From positions 20,210 through 84,209 of the forward strand of contig CAJUMM010000002.1 in NCBI GenBank assembly GCA_910586955.1: DNA of 64,000 nucleotides, given 5' to 3'. This stretch comes from an uncultured Lachnospiraceae bacterium (GTDB lineage: Bacteria; Bacillota; Clostridia; Lachnospirales; Lachnospiraceae). This document shows, one piece after another, positions 6,713-14,938 of this stretch. Both the position numbers and the translations under genes were made by a program. The stretch's first letter is position 1, and each line of letters opens with the position of its first letter. The notes beneath the pieces were generated by a model, which saw only the letters and a list, made by a program, of their open reading frames with translations, was not told where the DNA came from and searched no databases.

Positions 6713-7786
6713 ATGAAAAAGTTGACGTTATGGAAAAAAACCGTAGGGCTGGCACTTTCCGCAGTGCTGGTTCTGTCCATGGCAGCCTGCGGCTCTAAGG
6801 AAGAGACTCCGGCCCCGGCTCCTGCAGAGACACCGGCTGAGGAGGGTACAGAGGACCAGCAGCCGGAGGAAGCTCCCGCAGCAGAGGCAATTACCCTGCG
6901 TCTTGGACATACCCAGTCCACGGAGCATCTCATCAATGCTTCCGCTGAGAAATTTGCGGCTATGGTAGAAGAGAAGACAAACGGAGCGGTAAAGATTGAT
7001 ATCTATCCTGCAGAGACCCTGGGAACCAACACGGAGCTTGCGGAGGCCTGCTCCAACGGAGATGTAGATTTCTACATTTCTGCAACGGGACAGTACACCG
7101 CCCGCTACTCACCCTTCACTATCGTAGAGGCCTTCTATATGTTCCGGGATTTGGATCATATGCTGAAGTTCTACGAGAGTGAGGCGCACCAGAAACTGGT
7201 GGACGGCCTGGCAGAGGAGTGCAAGGTTCACATTCTGGCGGATCTGTACTACGGCGCACGGCAGATGACCACCTCCGGCAAGGCTCTCAACACGGCAGAT
7301 GATCTGGAAGGCATGAAGATGCGTGCGGCAAATGAGCCCCTGCCCATTGCTGCCTTTACCCAGCTTGGGGCATCTCCTACGCCCATTGCCTACAATGAGA
7401 CCTACCTGGCACTGCAGCAGCACACCGTAGACGGACAGGAGAATCCCCCTGCATCTATCAGCGCCATGAAGTTCTATGAGGTTCAGGATTACATGAACCT
7501 GACCTATCATCAGTTCCAGATGCTGAGCATCTTTATGAGCGACGCTGCTATGCAGAAACTGTCCCAGGATCAGATCGACGTAATTTACGAGTGCGCGAAG
7601 GCTGTTGCCGAAGAGCACAATCCCCAGGCTATCGAGCAGGAGCAGGGCTTTATCGAAGAAATCGGAAAGAACTGCGAGCTGGTAGAGCCGGATATCGAGT
7701 CCTTCCGCACCAAGATTGCCCCCATGTACGATCAGTTTAAGGATCAGTGGATTGAGGGAATGTTTGAAGAGATTCAGGCAATGTAA
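6713..7786 (+). CDS. dctP: TRAP transporter substrate-binding lipoprotein (DctP family)
   Basis: 357 aa. It has a lipoprotein signal peptide (basic start, hydrophobic stretch, lipobox SMAAC with Cys near residue 24), then an acidic Pro/Glu linker, then a DctP-type extracellular binding domain. GMKMRAANEPL contains the Arg that normally holds the ligand carboxylate, and VDGQENP is the family motif. It captures an organic or sugar acid for the membrane parts encoded next. Family members use an ion gradient. A strong terminator-like hairpin follows at 7821-7852, which probably raises the level of this protein over the membrane subunits. RBS GAAAGGAAG. Confidence 0.93.
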   Translation: MKKLTLWKKTVGLALSAVLVLSMAACGSKEETPAPAPAETPAEEGTEDQQPEEAPAAEAITLRLGHTQSTEHLINASAEKFAAMVEEKTNGAVKIDIYPAETLGTNTELAEACSNGDVDFYISATGQYTARYSPFTIVEAFYMFRDLDHMLKFYESEAHQKLVDGLAEECKVHILADLYYGARQMTTSGKALNTADDLEGMKMRAANEPLPIAAFTQLGASPTPIAYNETYLALQQHTVDGQENPPASISAMKFYEVQDYMNLTYHQFQMLSIFMSDAAMQKLSQDQIDVIYECAKAVAEEHNPQAIEQEQGFIEEIGKNCELVEPDIESFRTKIAPMYDQFKDQWIEGMFEEIQAM

Positions 7787-7820
7787 GACAGTACGGGCGA
7801 ACGACCGGTTATGAATCAAA

Positions 7821-7852
7821 GAGGCTGCCGGGAGACCGGGCAGCCTCTTTTT
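7821..7852 (+). terminator. Intra-operon terminator/attenuator between dctP and dctQ
   Basis: GAGGCTGCC (7821-7829) pairs with GGCAGCCTC (7839-7847), followed by a run of T. It lies inside the operon, so some polymerase must read through. Confidence 0.8.
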
Positions 7853-7879
7853 CACGGAAGTGCCGGAAAGGAAAGAAAG

Positions 7880-8365
7880 ATGTTGCAAAAATTAGAGCGT
7901 ATTGTATATCAGGTCCAGAGGATATTTTTTATCCTGGTGATGGCCTTTATGCTGGTGGTGCTCTCTGCCCATGTGGTGATGCGTTTTGTGTTCAACAGTC
8001 CCATTATCTGGACGGACGAAGTTATTACCATGCTGCAGGGAACCCTGGCTTTTGCAGGTATCGGTTACTGCTTTCACAAGAACCAGCACACGGAGCTTTC
8101 TATTGTGTACGACCGTGTACCGAAGCCGGTGCAGATTTTGTTTGACCTTATTACCAATGGTGTCATGCTGTTCTGCTGCGGTTATATGATCAAGTACAGC
8201 TGGGCGTTTACCCTGCAGAAGAATATTAAGATGAATACCATTCCCTGGATGAAGCAGAGCTGGATTTACTGCTTTATCACAGTGGGATTTGTGGTGGCAT
8301 CCTGCTATATTATCCTGCGGCTTGTCCGGGTATTTCAGAGAATGATGGGAAAGGAAGAGGGGTGA
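7880..8365 (+). CDS. dctQ: TRAP transporter small permease (DctQ family)
   Basis: 161 aa with four predicted hydrophobic segments, the usual DctQ topology; the WTDEV motif near residue 42 is typical of the family. The start at 7880 has GGAAAGGAAAG just upstream. An in-frame ATG at 7811 is rejected because it would translate through the terminator hairpin. The protein pairs with the large permease encoded 8 bases downstream to form the membrane part of the importer. Confidence 0.9.
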   Translation: MLQKLERIVYQVQRIFFILVMAFMLVVLSAHVVMRFVFNSPIIWTDEVITMLQGTLAFAGIGYCFHKNQHTELSIVYDRVPKPVQILFDLITNGVMLFCCGYMIKYSWAFTLQKNIKMNTIPWMKQSWIYCFITVGFVVASCYIILRLVRVFQRMMGKEEG

Positions 8366-8373
8366 GGTAGGTT

Positions 8374-9639
8374 ATGGCATTGTTGTTTCTCTGCTTTTTC
8401 GGTTTTCTTTTGATGCGTATGCCGGTGGGCTTCTGTATGCTGTGCAGTTCCATTATTTACTCCCTGGCATACGGGGAAAGCTTAAATATGATTATGTCCC
8501 GTGCAGTACAGGGTTCCAGCGGGTTTACCCTCCTGGCCCTAAGCTTTTTCATCCTGGCGGGAAATATTATGAACCGGGGCGGTGTGACGGATCGGATCTT
8601 CGGATTCTGCAAGAAGCTTATCGGCTGGATTCCCGGAGGCCTGGGCCATGCCAATGTGCTGGCATCGGTGATTTTCGCAGGCATGTCCGGTTCTGCCGTG
8701 GCAGATGCCGGCGGGCTTGGCGCTATCGAGATCAAGGCCATGAAGGACGACGGGTATGACGAGGAATTTGCCGTGGCCGTCACCGGGGCTTCCTCCTGTA
8801 TCGGCCCCATTATCCCTCCCACAATTTCCGGAGTGGTGTACTGCGTGGCCAGCGGGGTATCCGTGGGCAAGATGTTCATTGCCGGCGTGCTCCCCGGATG
8901 CTGCCTGGCGATTACCCAGATGATTTATATTTTCTTTGTATCCAAGAAACGGAACTATCCCCGCCACGCTTTTGCCGGCTTCCGGGATTTGGGGAAATCC
9001 TTTGTGACCTCCTTCCCGGCACTCTTAACTCCGGTAATCATTCTGGGCGGTATTCTTACAGGCGTCTGTACGCCTACGGAGGCCTCTGTGGTGGCTGTAC
9101 TTTATGCCCTCCTTCAGGGGTTCCTCACCAGGGATTTGAAATTAAAGGATCTGCCCTCTATTATGGATGAAACCCTGACCAGCGCCATGAGCGTATTGTT
9201 CATTGTCAGCAGCGCCAACGCCTTCGGTTACATTATCACCGCCCAGCAGATTCCGACCAAGCTGGCAAATGTATTCTTAGGTGTGGTTACCAATAAGATT
9301 GTAGCCTTGCTGGTAATCAACATTTTCCTTCTCCTGGTGGGTATGGTGATGGAGAGCCTGGCGGCCCTGGTAATTCTGGTTCCCATCCTGATGCCGGTGA
9401 TCACTTCCTTCGGAATCGATCCCCTGCATTTCGGAGTTATCTGCATCCTGAATATCACCATCGGTATGCTGACGCCTCCGGTAGGAATGGTACTCTTTAC
9501 CCTGACAAATGTGAGCAGCCTGTCCTTTGAAAAGATAACCAAGGCCATGCTTCCCCTGCTGGCAGTGAATATTATTGCCCTTCTGATTGTGACCTACTGC
9601 CCGCCGCTGACCACATGGCTGCCGAACTTGTTGATGTAA
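8374..9639 (+). CDS. dctM: TRAP transporter large permease (DctM family)
   Basis: 421 aa, highly hydrophobic with about twelve membrane segments. Family motifs include FAGMSGSAVADAGGLG near residue 105 and IGPIIPPTI near 145, plus GMLTPPVG near 370. It is the ion-driven translocation channel for the ligand bound by the DctP protein. GGTGAGGTAGG precedes the ATG. The stop codon is followed 7 bases later by spacer array C. Confidence 0.94.
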   Translation: MALLFLCFFGFLLMRMPVGFCMLCSSIIYSLAYGESLNMIMSRAVQGSSGFTLLALSFFILAGNIMNRGGVTDRIFGFCKKLIGWIPGGLGHANVLASVIFAGMSGSAVADAGGLGAIEIKAMKDDGYDEEFAVAVTGASSCIGPIIPPTISGVVYCVASGVSVGKMFIAGVLPGCCLAITQMIYIFFVSKKRNYPRHAFAGFRDLGKSFVTSFPALLTPVIILGGILTGVCTPTEASVVAVLYALLQGFLTRDLKLKDLPSIMDETLTSAMSVLFIVSSANAFGYIITAQQIPTKLANVFLGVVTNKIVALLVINIFLLLVGMVMESLAALVILVPILMPVITSFGIDPLHFGVICILNITIGMLTPPVGMVLFTLTNVSSLSFEKITKAMLPLLAVNIIALLIVTYCPPLTTWLPNLLM

Positions 9640-9646
9640 CCCTAAA

Positions 9647-9973
9647 AACAGCAGATCTCCGAACAGGGCCCAAGAAGGATTTACGGACGTGTAAACGTCC
9701 GGAAATTCTTCTCTTGAAGGGGCTCTGGGAGGAGAACTGCGGAACTGGAATAAAAATAAAAACAGCAAATTCCCGGACAGCGCCAGAAGGAGTTGCAGAC
9801 GCAAAGCGGCTGGAAATCCTTCTAGAAAAGAGGCGCTGGGAGGGAATTTGCGGAACTGGAATAAAAATAAAAACAGCAAATTCCCGGACAGCGCCAGAAG
9901 GAGTTGCAGACGCAAAGCGGCTGGAAATCCTTCTAGAAAAGAGGCGCTGGGAGGGAATTTGCGGAACTGGAAT
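9647..9973 (+). repeat. Array C of structured spacer repeats (3 copies)
   Basis: Copies start with AACAGC at 9647, 9761 and 9872. Copies two and three are identical over 102 bases; copy one is diverged. Outer stem of copies two and three: GCAAATTCCC and CAGCGCC pair with GGCGCTG and GGGAATTTGC. Copy one pairs GCAGATCTCC with the related GGAGAACTGC. The array joins dctM to the HD-domain gene and ends AACTGGAATAGGAGGC, providing its ribosome binding site. An open frame runs through it but is not a gene. Confidence 0.88.
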
Positions 9974-9986
9974 AGGAGGCTTAGAT

Positions 9987-10583
9987 ATGATCCCTGTAGA
10001 ACTTGATCAGGAAATCCGCGCAGGCGTTTTTAAAACCCTGCCGCAGATCATGGAAATTAAAAATGAGGAACTGAGAGAAAAGGTGGCCGACGCATGGGCA
10101 TACTCCCTGCAGATCAACGGCTACAAGCACATTGAAGATATGCCGGGCTCCGGAATGCCAGAGGCCAGCAGTCTGGGGGACCAGAGCATGCACATCCGGG
10201 CAGTGGGCTACAATGCTGTAAGCCTGTATGAGAATCTCTGCAAGGCCTATGAGAGAGATATGGGACTGGACCGGGATATGCTGATTGCCTGCGCCCTTCT
10301 CCACGATGTGGGCAAGCCCTATGAGTACAATCCGGAGAACCGTGCCCGCTGGGCAGCCAACCATAAGCTTACGGGAGCGCCAAACGCCCGCCATCCGGCT
10401 TATGGGACCTACATTGCCATTACCTGTGACCTGCCGGAGGAAGTGGTGCATGTGTGCGCCTGCCATTCCCCGGAGGGACGTTTCGTAACCCGCAGCGCCT
10501 ACGCTACCTTAGTGCATTATGCGGACGATGGCTCCTGGTTTTCCCTGGCAAGTATGTTTGACCTGAATATTCCCAAGTTGTAG
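9987..10583 (+). CDS. HD-domain putative phosphohydrolase
   Basis: 198 aa. Metal-binding residues of an HD domain are visible: His69, His106-Asp107 in CALLHDVGK, His136, His155/His160 and Asp180 in VHYADD. Such proteins hydrolyse phosphate esters or nucleotides, sometimes perform mixed-function oxidation, and the substrate cannot be read from the sequence. The start at 9987 is set by AGGAGG ten bases upstream; a longer frame from 9615 would translate the repeats. Position inside the TRAP/transketolase/kinase locus suggests a role in handling a phosphorylated intermediate or a signalling nucleotide in that pathway. Confidence 0.85.
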   Translation: MIPVELDQEIRAGVFKTLPQIMEIKNEELREKVADAWAYSLQINGYKHIEDMPGSGMPEASSLGDQSMHIRAVGYNAVSLYENLCKAYERDMGLDRDMLIACALLHDVGKPYEYNPENRARWAANHKLTGAPNARHPAYGTYIAITCDLPEEVVHVCACHSPEGRFVTRSAYATLVHYADDGSWFSLASMFDLNIPKL

Positions 10584-10611
10584 GGCTAAAAAAGAGTTAT
10601 GGAGAGAGCAG

Positions 10612-11604
10612 ATGAAAAAAATTGTTTCATTCTTTGGTGACCAATCAGAGATATTTTGTGAATTGAACCGGCGAGCAGAAGAGTATGCGGCATCCCTGGG
10701 CATGGAGTACCGCTGGGTTCCTCAGCTTCCCTTTTCCCAGGAAACCGTAATCCGGGAGCTTCAGAATGCAGATGCGGGCATTATTGACATTGAGCCCTAC
10801 GGAGAGCCTATTTTCAGCCAGGTAAAAGACAGTACCAAGCTTCTGGTGCGCTTTGGGGTTGGATTTGACAAGGTAGATTTAAAAGCCGCCAGCAGAAACG
10901 GCATTGCCATAGCCCGGACTACGGGAGCCAACACCACAGGGGTGGCGGAGATGGCATTGACCTTGATGCTGGCCTGCAAGAGAAGGATCAACACCTACCA
11001 GGCCAGGACGAAATCCGGCAAGTGGCAAAAAGACATCGGCCATGAGATCATCGGCGGCACCGTGGGTATTATTGGCTACGGCAGCATCGGGCGCCGCCTG
11101 GCAAGGCTTCTTGGCGGGTTTGACTGCCGGATCCTGGCCTACGATCCCTTCCCCAAGAAGGAAGTCATGGACGCGGACGGAGTGGAACTTGTAACTTTAG
11201 AGGAACTGTTCCGCCAGGCGGATGCCATCAGTATTCATGTACCCTATACGAAAGAGACCCATCATATGGTGAACCGGGAGACTCTGGGCATGATGAAGTC
11301 CACGGCCGTGATTGTGAATACGGCCCGGGGAAATATCATTGATGAGGAGGCCCTTTACGAGGCTTTGAAAGAGGGACAGATTGCAGGGGCGGGAGTGGAT
11401 GTGTTTGCCCAGGAGCCTTTGCCGGCGGATTCTCCCCTTTTGACCCTGGAAAATGCGGTGCTGACGCCTCATGTGTCCAGCCAGACGGTGGAATCCCTCT
11501 GGAATATTTACAAAATGGCTATTGATATCAGTGCAGATTTCTTTGCAGGAAAGGGCTCACCCCATATTTTGAATCCCGATTATGCAGAGGGGAAGGAAAA
11601 CTGA
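10612..11604 (+). CDS. D-isomer-specific 2-hydroxyacid dehydrogenase (PGDH-like)
   Basis: 330 aa, NAD(H)-dependent family of phosphoglycerate and hydroxypyruvate/glyoxylate reductases. The Rossmann motif GIIGYGSIG lies near residues 148-156. The catalytic triad is seen as Arg in NTARGNIID, Glu in AQEPLP and His in LTPHVSSQT. It has no C-terminal ACT domain, so it is not the regulated serine-pathway enzyme. It lies 28 bases after the HD gene with a GGAGAG site. Likely role: interconversion of a 2-keto and a 2-hydroxy acid in the TRAP-fed pathway. Confidence 0.93.
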   Translation: MKKIVSFFGDQSEIFCELNRRAEEYAASLGMEYRWVPQLPFSQETVIRELQNADAGIIDIEPYGEPIFSQVKDSTKLLVRFGVGFDKVDLKAASRNGIAIARTTGANTTGVAEMALTLMLACKRRINTYQARTKSGKWQKDIGHEIIGGTVGIIGYGSIGRRLARLLGGFDCRILAYDPFPKKEVMDADGVELVTLEELFRQADAISIHVPYTKETHHMVNRETLGMMKSTAVIVNTARGNIIDEEALYEALKEGQIAGAGVDVFAQEPLPADSPLLTLENAVLTPHVSSQTVESLWNIYKMAIDISADFFAGKGSPHILNPDYAEGKEN

Positions 11605-11618
11605 CAGAACGTATTTAG

Positions 11619-11686
11619 ACAGGAATAGCCGCTAGAGCAGGAAACTCCCGGAAGGGGACGGACTGCCCTAGCGGCATCTGTTTTAA
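11619..11686 (+). terminator. Long stem terminator after the dehydrogenase gene
   Basis: ACAG..AGCCGCTAG..GCAG pairs with CTGC..CTAGCGGC..CTGT, then TTTTAA. An inner ACTCCC/GGGGA hairpin sits in the loop. It probably ends the TRAP operon transcript. Confidence 0.6.
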
Positions 11687-11783
11687 TTTCCCCTCGGAAT
11701 AGGTGTTCATTTTAAAAGAAAAGTGTTAAAATAGAATTATTGAGTTTCAGAACAGATATTTCTGCAGAGGAGAAGGAGGGTAT

Positions 11784-13316
11784 ATGAAGTATTATCTTGG
11801 ATTGGATAACGGAGGCACGGCCACGAAAGCGGCGGTTTTCGATGAGAAGGGCCGGGAAGTAGCTACGGCCGGCATGGACACGGCTATGCTGGTGCCGAAA
11901 GCCGGTTTTACGGAGCGGGACATGGACGAGATGTGGGAGGCCAACTGCCAGGTGATTAAGAAAGCGCTTGAGAAGGCCGGTGTGACGGGGGAGGAGATTG
12001 CCTGCATCACCGTCTGCGGCCACGGCAAAGGCCTGTATCTCTGGGGCAAAGACGGCCGGCCGGTGCGAAACGGCATTATTTCCACGGACAACAGGGCCTG
12101 GAGCTATCCGGTGAAATGGAAAAAGGACGGGACGGAAGATCGGGTTTTCGAACTTTCCTGCCAGCATATTCTGAGCAGCCAGCCTGTATCCCTGCTGGCC
12201 TGGCTGAAGGATAAGGAGCCGGAGGCCCTTGAGAAAACCCAATGGATTTTTGCCTGCAAGGATTATGTGCGTTTCCGGCTCACCGGGGAAGCCTTCGCAG
12301 AGCGCACGGACTACTCCGGATGCAACCTGGTGAACCTTCATACGGGAGAGTACGATCCGGAGCTTTTAAAACTTTTCGGGCTTTCGGAGTGTATGGACAA
12401 ACTGCCGCCTCTTCGGTATTCTACGGATATCTGCGGCCATGTGACAGCGGAAGCGGCGGAAAAGACGGGCCTTAAGGCCGGAACCCCCGTGGCGGGGGGA
12501 GCCTTCGACATCGACGCCTGTGCCGTGGCCGTTGGCGTTACGGACGAGGAACATCTCTGCATGATCGCCGGGACCTGGAGCATCAATGAATATATCGGAA
12601 AGGCCCCTGTAACGGACGGCAGTGTACTGATGAATTCCTTCTTCTGCCTGCCGGGCTATTACCTGATTGAAGAGTGCAGCCCCACCTCGGCAGGGAATAA
12701 CGAATGGTTCATGAAGAATCTTCTGCCGGAGCTGCGGGAGGAGTGCAAAAAGAACGGCACCAACATTTATGAGCAGATGAACCAATGGGTGGAGGAGATC
12801 TCCCCGGAGGAGTTCTGCCCCGTCTATCTGCCCTTCCTTATGGCCAGCAACGTGCATCCCAATGCCTGCGGAAGCTTCGTGGGTATCAGCAATTACCATA
12901 CCCGGAAGCATCTGCTGCGGAGTGTCTACGAGGGTGTGACATTTTGTCACAGATATCATCTGGAGAAGCTTCTGAGTACCAGGAAAGAGCCGCCTAAGTC
13001 CATCCGCCTGGCGGGAGGGGCCGCTCGTTCTTCTATGTGGACCCAGATGTTTGCGGATGTGATGAAGCTTCCCGTGGAGAGCGTCCAGGTCAATGAGACG
13101 GGGGCTTTTGGCTGCGCCCTTATCGGTGCGGCGGCCTGCGGGGATTACAAGGACGTAGGGGAGGCTGCGGAAAAGATGTGCCGGATCTCGGAGCCGGTAC
13201 TTCCGGATCCGGCCCGGTCCGCTATTTACGATGAGAAATACCGGCTGTACTGCAAGACCATTGAGGCCCTGGACGGGCTTTGGGATTCGGTGCAGGAGTA
13301 TAGGGACAGGCATTGA
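11784..13316 (+). CDS. FGGY-family carbohydrate kinase (LyxK-like)
   Basis: 510 aa. N-terminal LDNGGTATKAA (residues 7-17) is the phosphate-1 motif of the actin-like kinase fold; GAFDIDACAVAVG near residue 242 carries the catalytic Asp; LAGGAARSSMW near 412 is the adenosine motif. Conserved pieces such as GFTERDMDEMW and CGHGKGLYLW resemble L-xylulose / 3-keto-L-gulonate kinases more than glycerol kinase; that is from memory of the family, so the substrate remains open. GGAGAAGGAGGG lies upstream. It is followed by a terminator. It likely phosphorylates the ketose formed from the TRAP substrate, feeding the transketolase. Confidence 0.88.
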   Translation: MKYYLGLDNGGTATKAAVFDEKGREVATAGMDTAMLVPKAGFTERDMDEMWEANCQVIKKALEKAGVTGEEIACITVCGHGKGLYLWGKDGRPVRNGIISTDNRAWSYPVKWKKDGTEDRVFELSCQHILSSQPVSLLAWLKDKEPEALEKTQWIFACKDYVRFRLTGEAFAERTDYSGCNLVNLHTGEYDPELLKLFGLSECMDKLPPLRYSTDICGHVTAEAAEKTGLKAGTPVAGGAFDIDACAVAVGVTDEEHLCMIAGTWSINEYIGKAPVTDGSVLMNSFFCLPGYYLIEECSPTSAGNNEWFMKNLLPELREECKKNGTNIYEQMNQWVEEISPEEFCPVYLPFLMASNVHPNACGSFVGISNYHTRKHLLRSVYEGVTFCHRYHLEKLLSTRKEPPKSIRLAGGAARSSMWTQMFADVMKLPVESVQVNETGAFGCALIGAAACGDYKDVGEAAEKMCRISEPVLPDPARSAIYDEKYRLYCKTIEALDGLWDSVQEYRDRH

Positions 13317-13334
13317 AATTGGTTTATGGTAATA

Positions 13335-13372
13335 AAGAAGGACACCTGGTTTTCCGGGGGTCCTTCTTTTTT
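13335..13372 (+). terminator. Rho-independent terminator after the kinase gene
   Basis: AAGAAGGAC pairs with GTCCTTCTT followed by TTTT. An upstream in-frame ATG at 13326 for the next gene would translate through it and is therefore not used. Confidence 0.8.
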
Positions 13373-13436
13373 GCAGGCAACAAACCCCAATATCCCGCAT
13401 AAACTAACCATAAACAAAAGTATACGAGGGACACTT

Positions 13437-14711
13437 ATGCGTGATTTTCCCATAAAAGCCATGCAGACGGAGACCAGCAGCAAGGGGCGCCTGCAGGTCA
13501 GTGTTACATCGGCCCTGGGGGCGGAACCTATACCCGGGGCAAAAATAGCCATTTACTATACGGGGGAACCGGATCGGGAGCTGGAGGAGGTTATGACCAA
13601 TGAATCCGGCCAGACGCCGGAGCTGGAGCTTGATGCTCCGCCTTTGGAGTACAGCTTGGAACCAAGCGAGCCCCAGCCCTATTCGGAGTACACCGTGGAA
13701 GTGACGGCGCCTGGCTATGAGCCCGTGGAAGTGGTGGGGGCGGAGATTCTTCCCGATGTGACGGCTCTCCAGAATATTAGAATGATTCCCATTCAGGAAG
13801 GGGAAAAGTACGAGCGCTTTGTCATTCCGGCCCACACCCTGTTCGGGGATTATCCGCCGAAGATTGCGGAGGCGGAAATTAAGCCGGTGAATGAGACGGG
13901 GGAGATTGTCCTAAGCCGGGTGGTGGTTCCGGAGTATGTGATTGTCCACGACGGAGTGCCTACGGACAGCTCGGCGGCAAACTACTGGGTGCGGTACAAG
14001 GATTACATCAAAAACGTGGCTTCCAGCGAAATCTATGCCACCTGGAGCGATGCTGCTATCCGGGCCAATATTCTGGCGATTATGTCCTTTACCCTGAACC
14101 GGGTGTATACGGAGTGGTACCGGAACAAAGGCTATGATTTTACCATCACCTCATCCACAGCTTTCGATCACAAGTGGATCAACGGCAGGAATATTTTTGA
14201 AAATATCTCCCGTATCGTAGATGAAATGTTTGGCAATTACTTATCCAGGCCCAATGTGAAGCAGCCCATCCTGACCCAGTACTGTGACGGCCAGCGGGTG
14301 ACCTGCCCCAACTGGATGAGCCAGTGGGGGAGCCAGTACCTGGGAGAGCAGGGGTATTCGGCTATTGATATTCTGCGGAATTACTATGGGGATACCATCT
14401 ATATCAACACGGCGGAGGAGATTTCCGGGGTGCCCTATTCCTGGCCCGGGTATGATTTGTCTGTGGGAGCGTCGGGGCAGAAGGTGCTGCAGATGCAGGA
14501 AGAGCTGAACCGGATTGCCAGGGCCTATCCGGCCCTTCCCGTTCTGGCGGAGGACGGCATTTTCGGACCTGCCACAGAAGGGGCCGTGCGGGAGTTTCAG
14601 TCCATCTTCGGGCTGCCGGCTACCGGGGTGGTGGATTATCCCACCTGGTATAAGATTTCTGAGATCTATGTGGGAGTATCCCGGATTGCGGAAGGAAATT
14701 CCGGGAGATAG
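13437..14711 (+). CDS. sleC: SleC-like spore cortex-lytic protein with peptidoglycan-binding domain
   Basis: 424 aa. Order: an N-terminal beta-rich module (residues 10-125, ending in TVEVTAPGYEPVEV-type repeats), a central SpoIID-like region (about 165-330, with ANILAIMSFTLNRV and FENISRIVDEMFG), then a C-terminal peptidoglycan-binding repeat (VLQMQEELNRIA and FGPATEGAVREFQ). This order and length fit SleC of clostridia, which hydrolyses spore cortex during germination. No signal peptide is seen, fitting mother-cell synthesis of SleC. The start at 13437 has GAGGGA upstream. Alternative: another SpoIID/PG-binding protein of unknown role. Confidence 0.7.
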   Translation: MRDFPIKAMQTETSSKGRLQVSVTSALGAEPIPGAKIAIYYTGEPDRELEEVMTNESGQTPELELDAPPLEYSLEPSEPQPYSEYTVEVTAPGYEPVEVVGAEILPDVTALQNIRMIPIQEGEKYERFVIPAHTLFGDYPPKIAEAEIKPVNETGEIVLSRVVVPEYVIVHDGVPTDSSAANYWVRYKDYIKNVASSEIYATWSDAAIRANILAIMSFTLNRVYTEWYRNKGYDFTITSSTAFDHKWINGRNIFENISRIVDEMFGNYLSRPNVKQPILTQYCDGQRVTCPNWMSQWGSQYLGEQGYSAIDILRNYYGDTIYINTAEEISGVPYSWPGYDLSVGASGQKVLQMQEELNRIARAYPALPVLAEDGIFGPATEGAVREFQSIFGLPATGVVDYPTWYKISEIYVGVSRIAEGNSGR

Positions 14712-14938
14712 GAAAATGGAAGTATTCTTTATGTAAAGGTAAAGGGTGTCGCTTGTTACTTTAATTCAATGTTTTGCGGCACTCTTTTCTTTTTTAATAG
14801 AAAGACATAACTCTCATTTTGATGTAACACGACGAAGTTTGAAAAAAGATATTGACTGCTTTAAATAAGTAAATTATAATTAAGTAAATCGTAAACAAGT
14901 AAACCATAAAGAATGAATATGTCTGAGGAGGTACGCTG
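14712..14938. other. AT-rich intergenic region with AAGTAAA repeats
   Basis: 227 bases, clearly richer in A+T than the flanks. AAGTAAA occurs near 14865 and 14882, with related CAAGTAAA at 14896. They may be operator-like direct repeats for the following ATPase gene. No clear promoter pair was settled on. Confidence 0.4.

Noticed and set aside
9615..9986. N-terminal extension of the HD-domain protein
   Set aside because: The extra 124 residues translate three copies of the spacer repeat and begin inside dctM. The AGGAGG-preceded ATG at 9987 is used instead.
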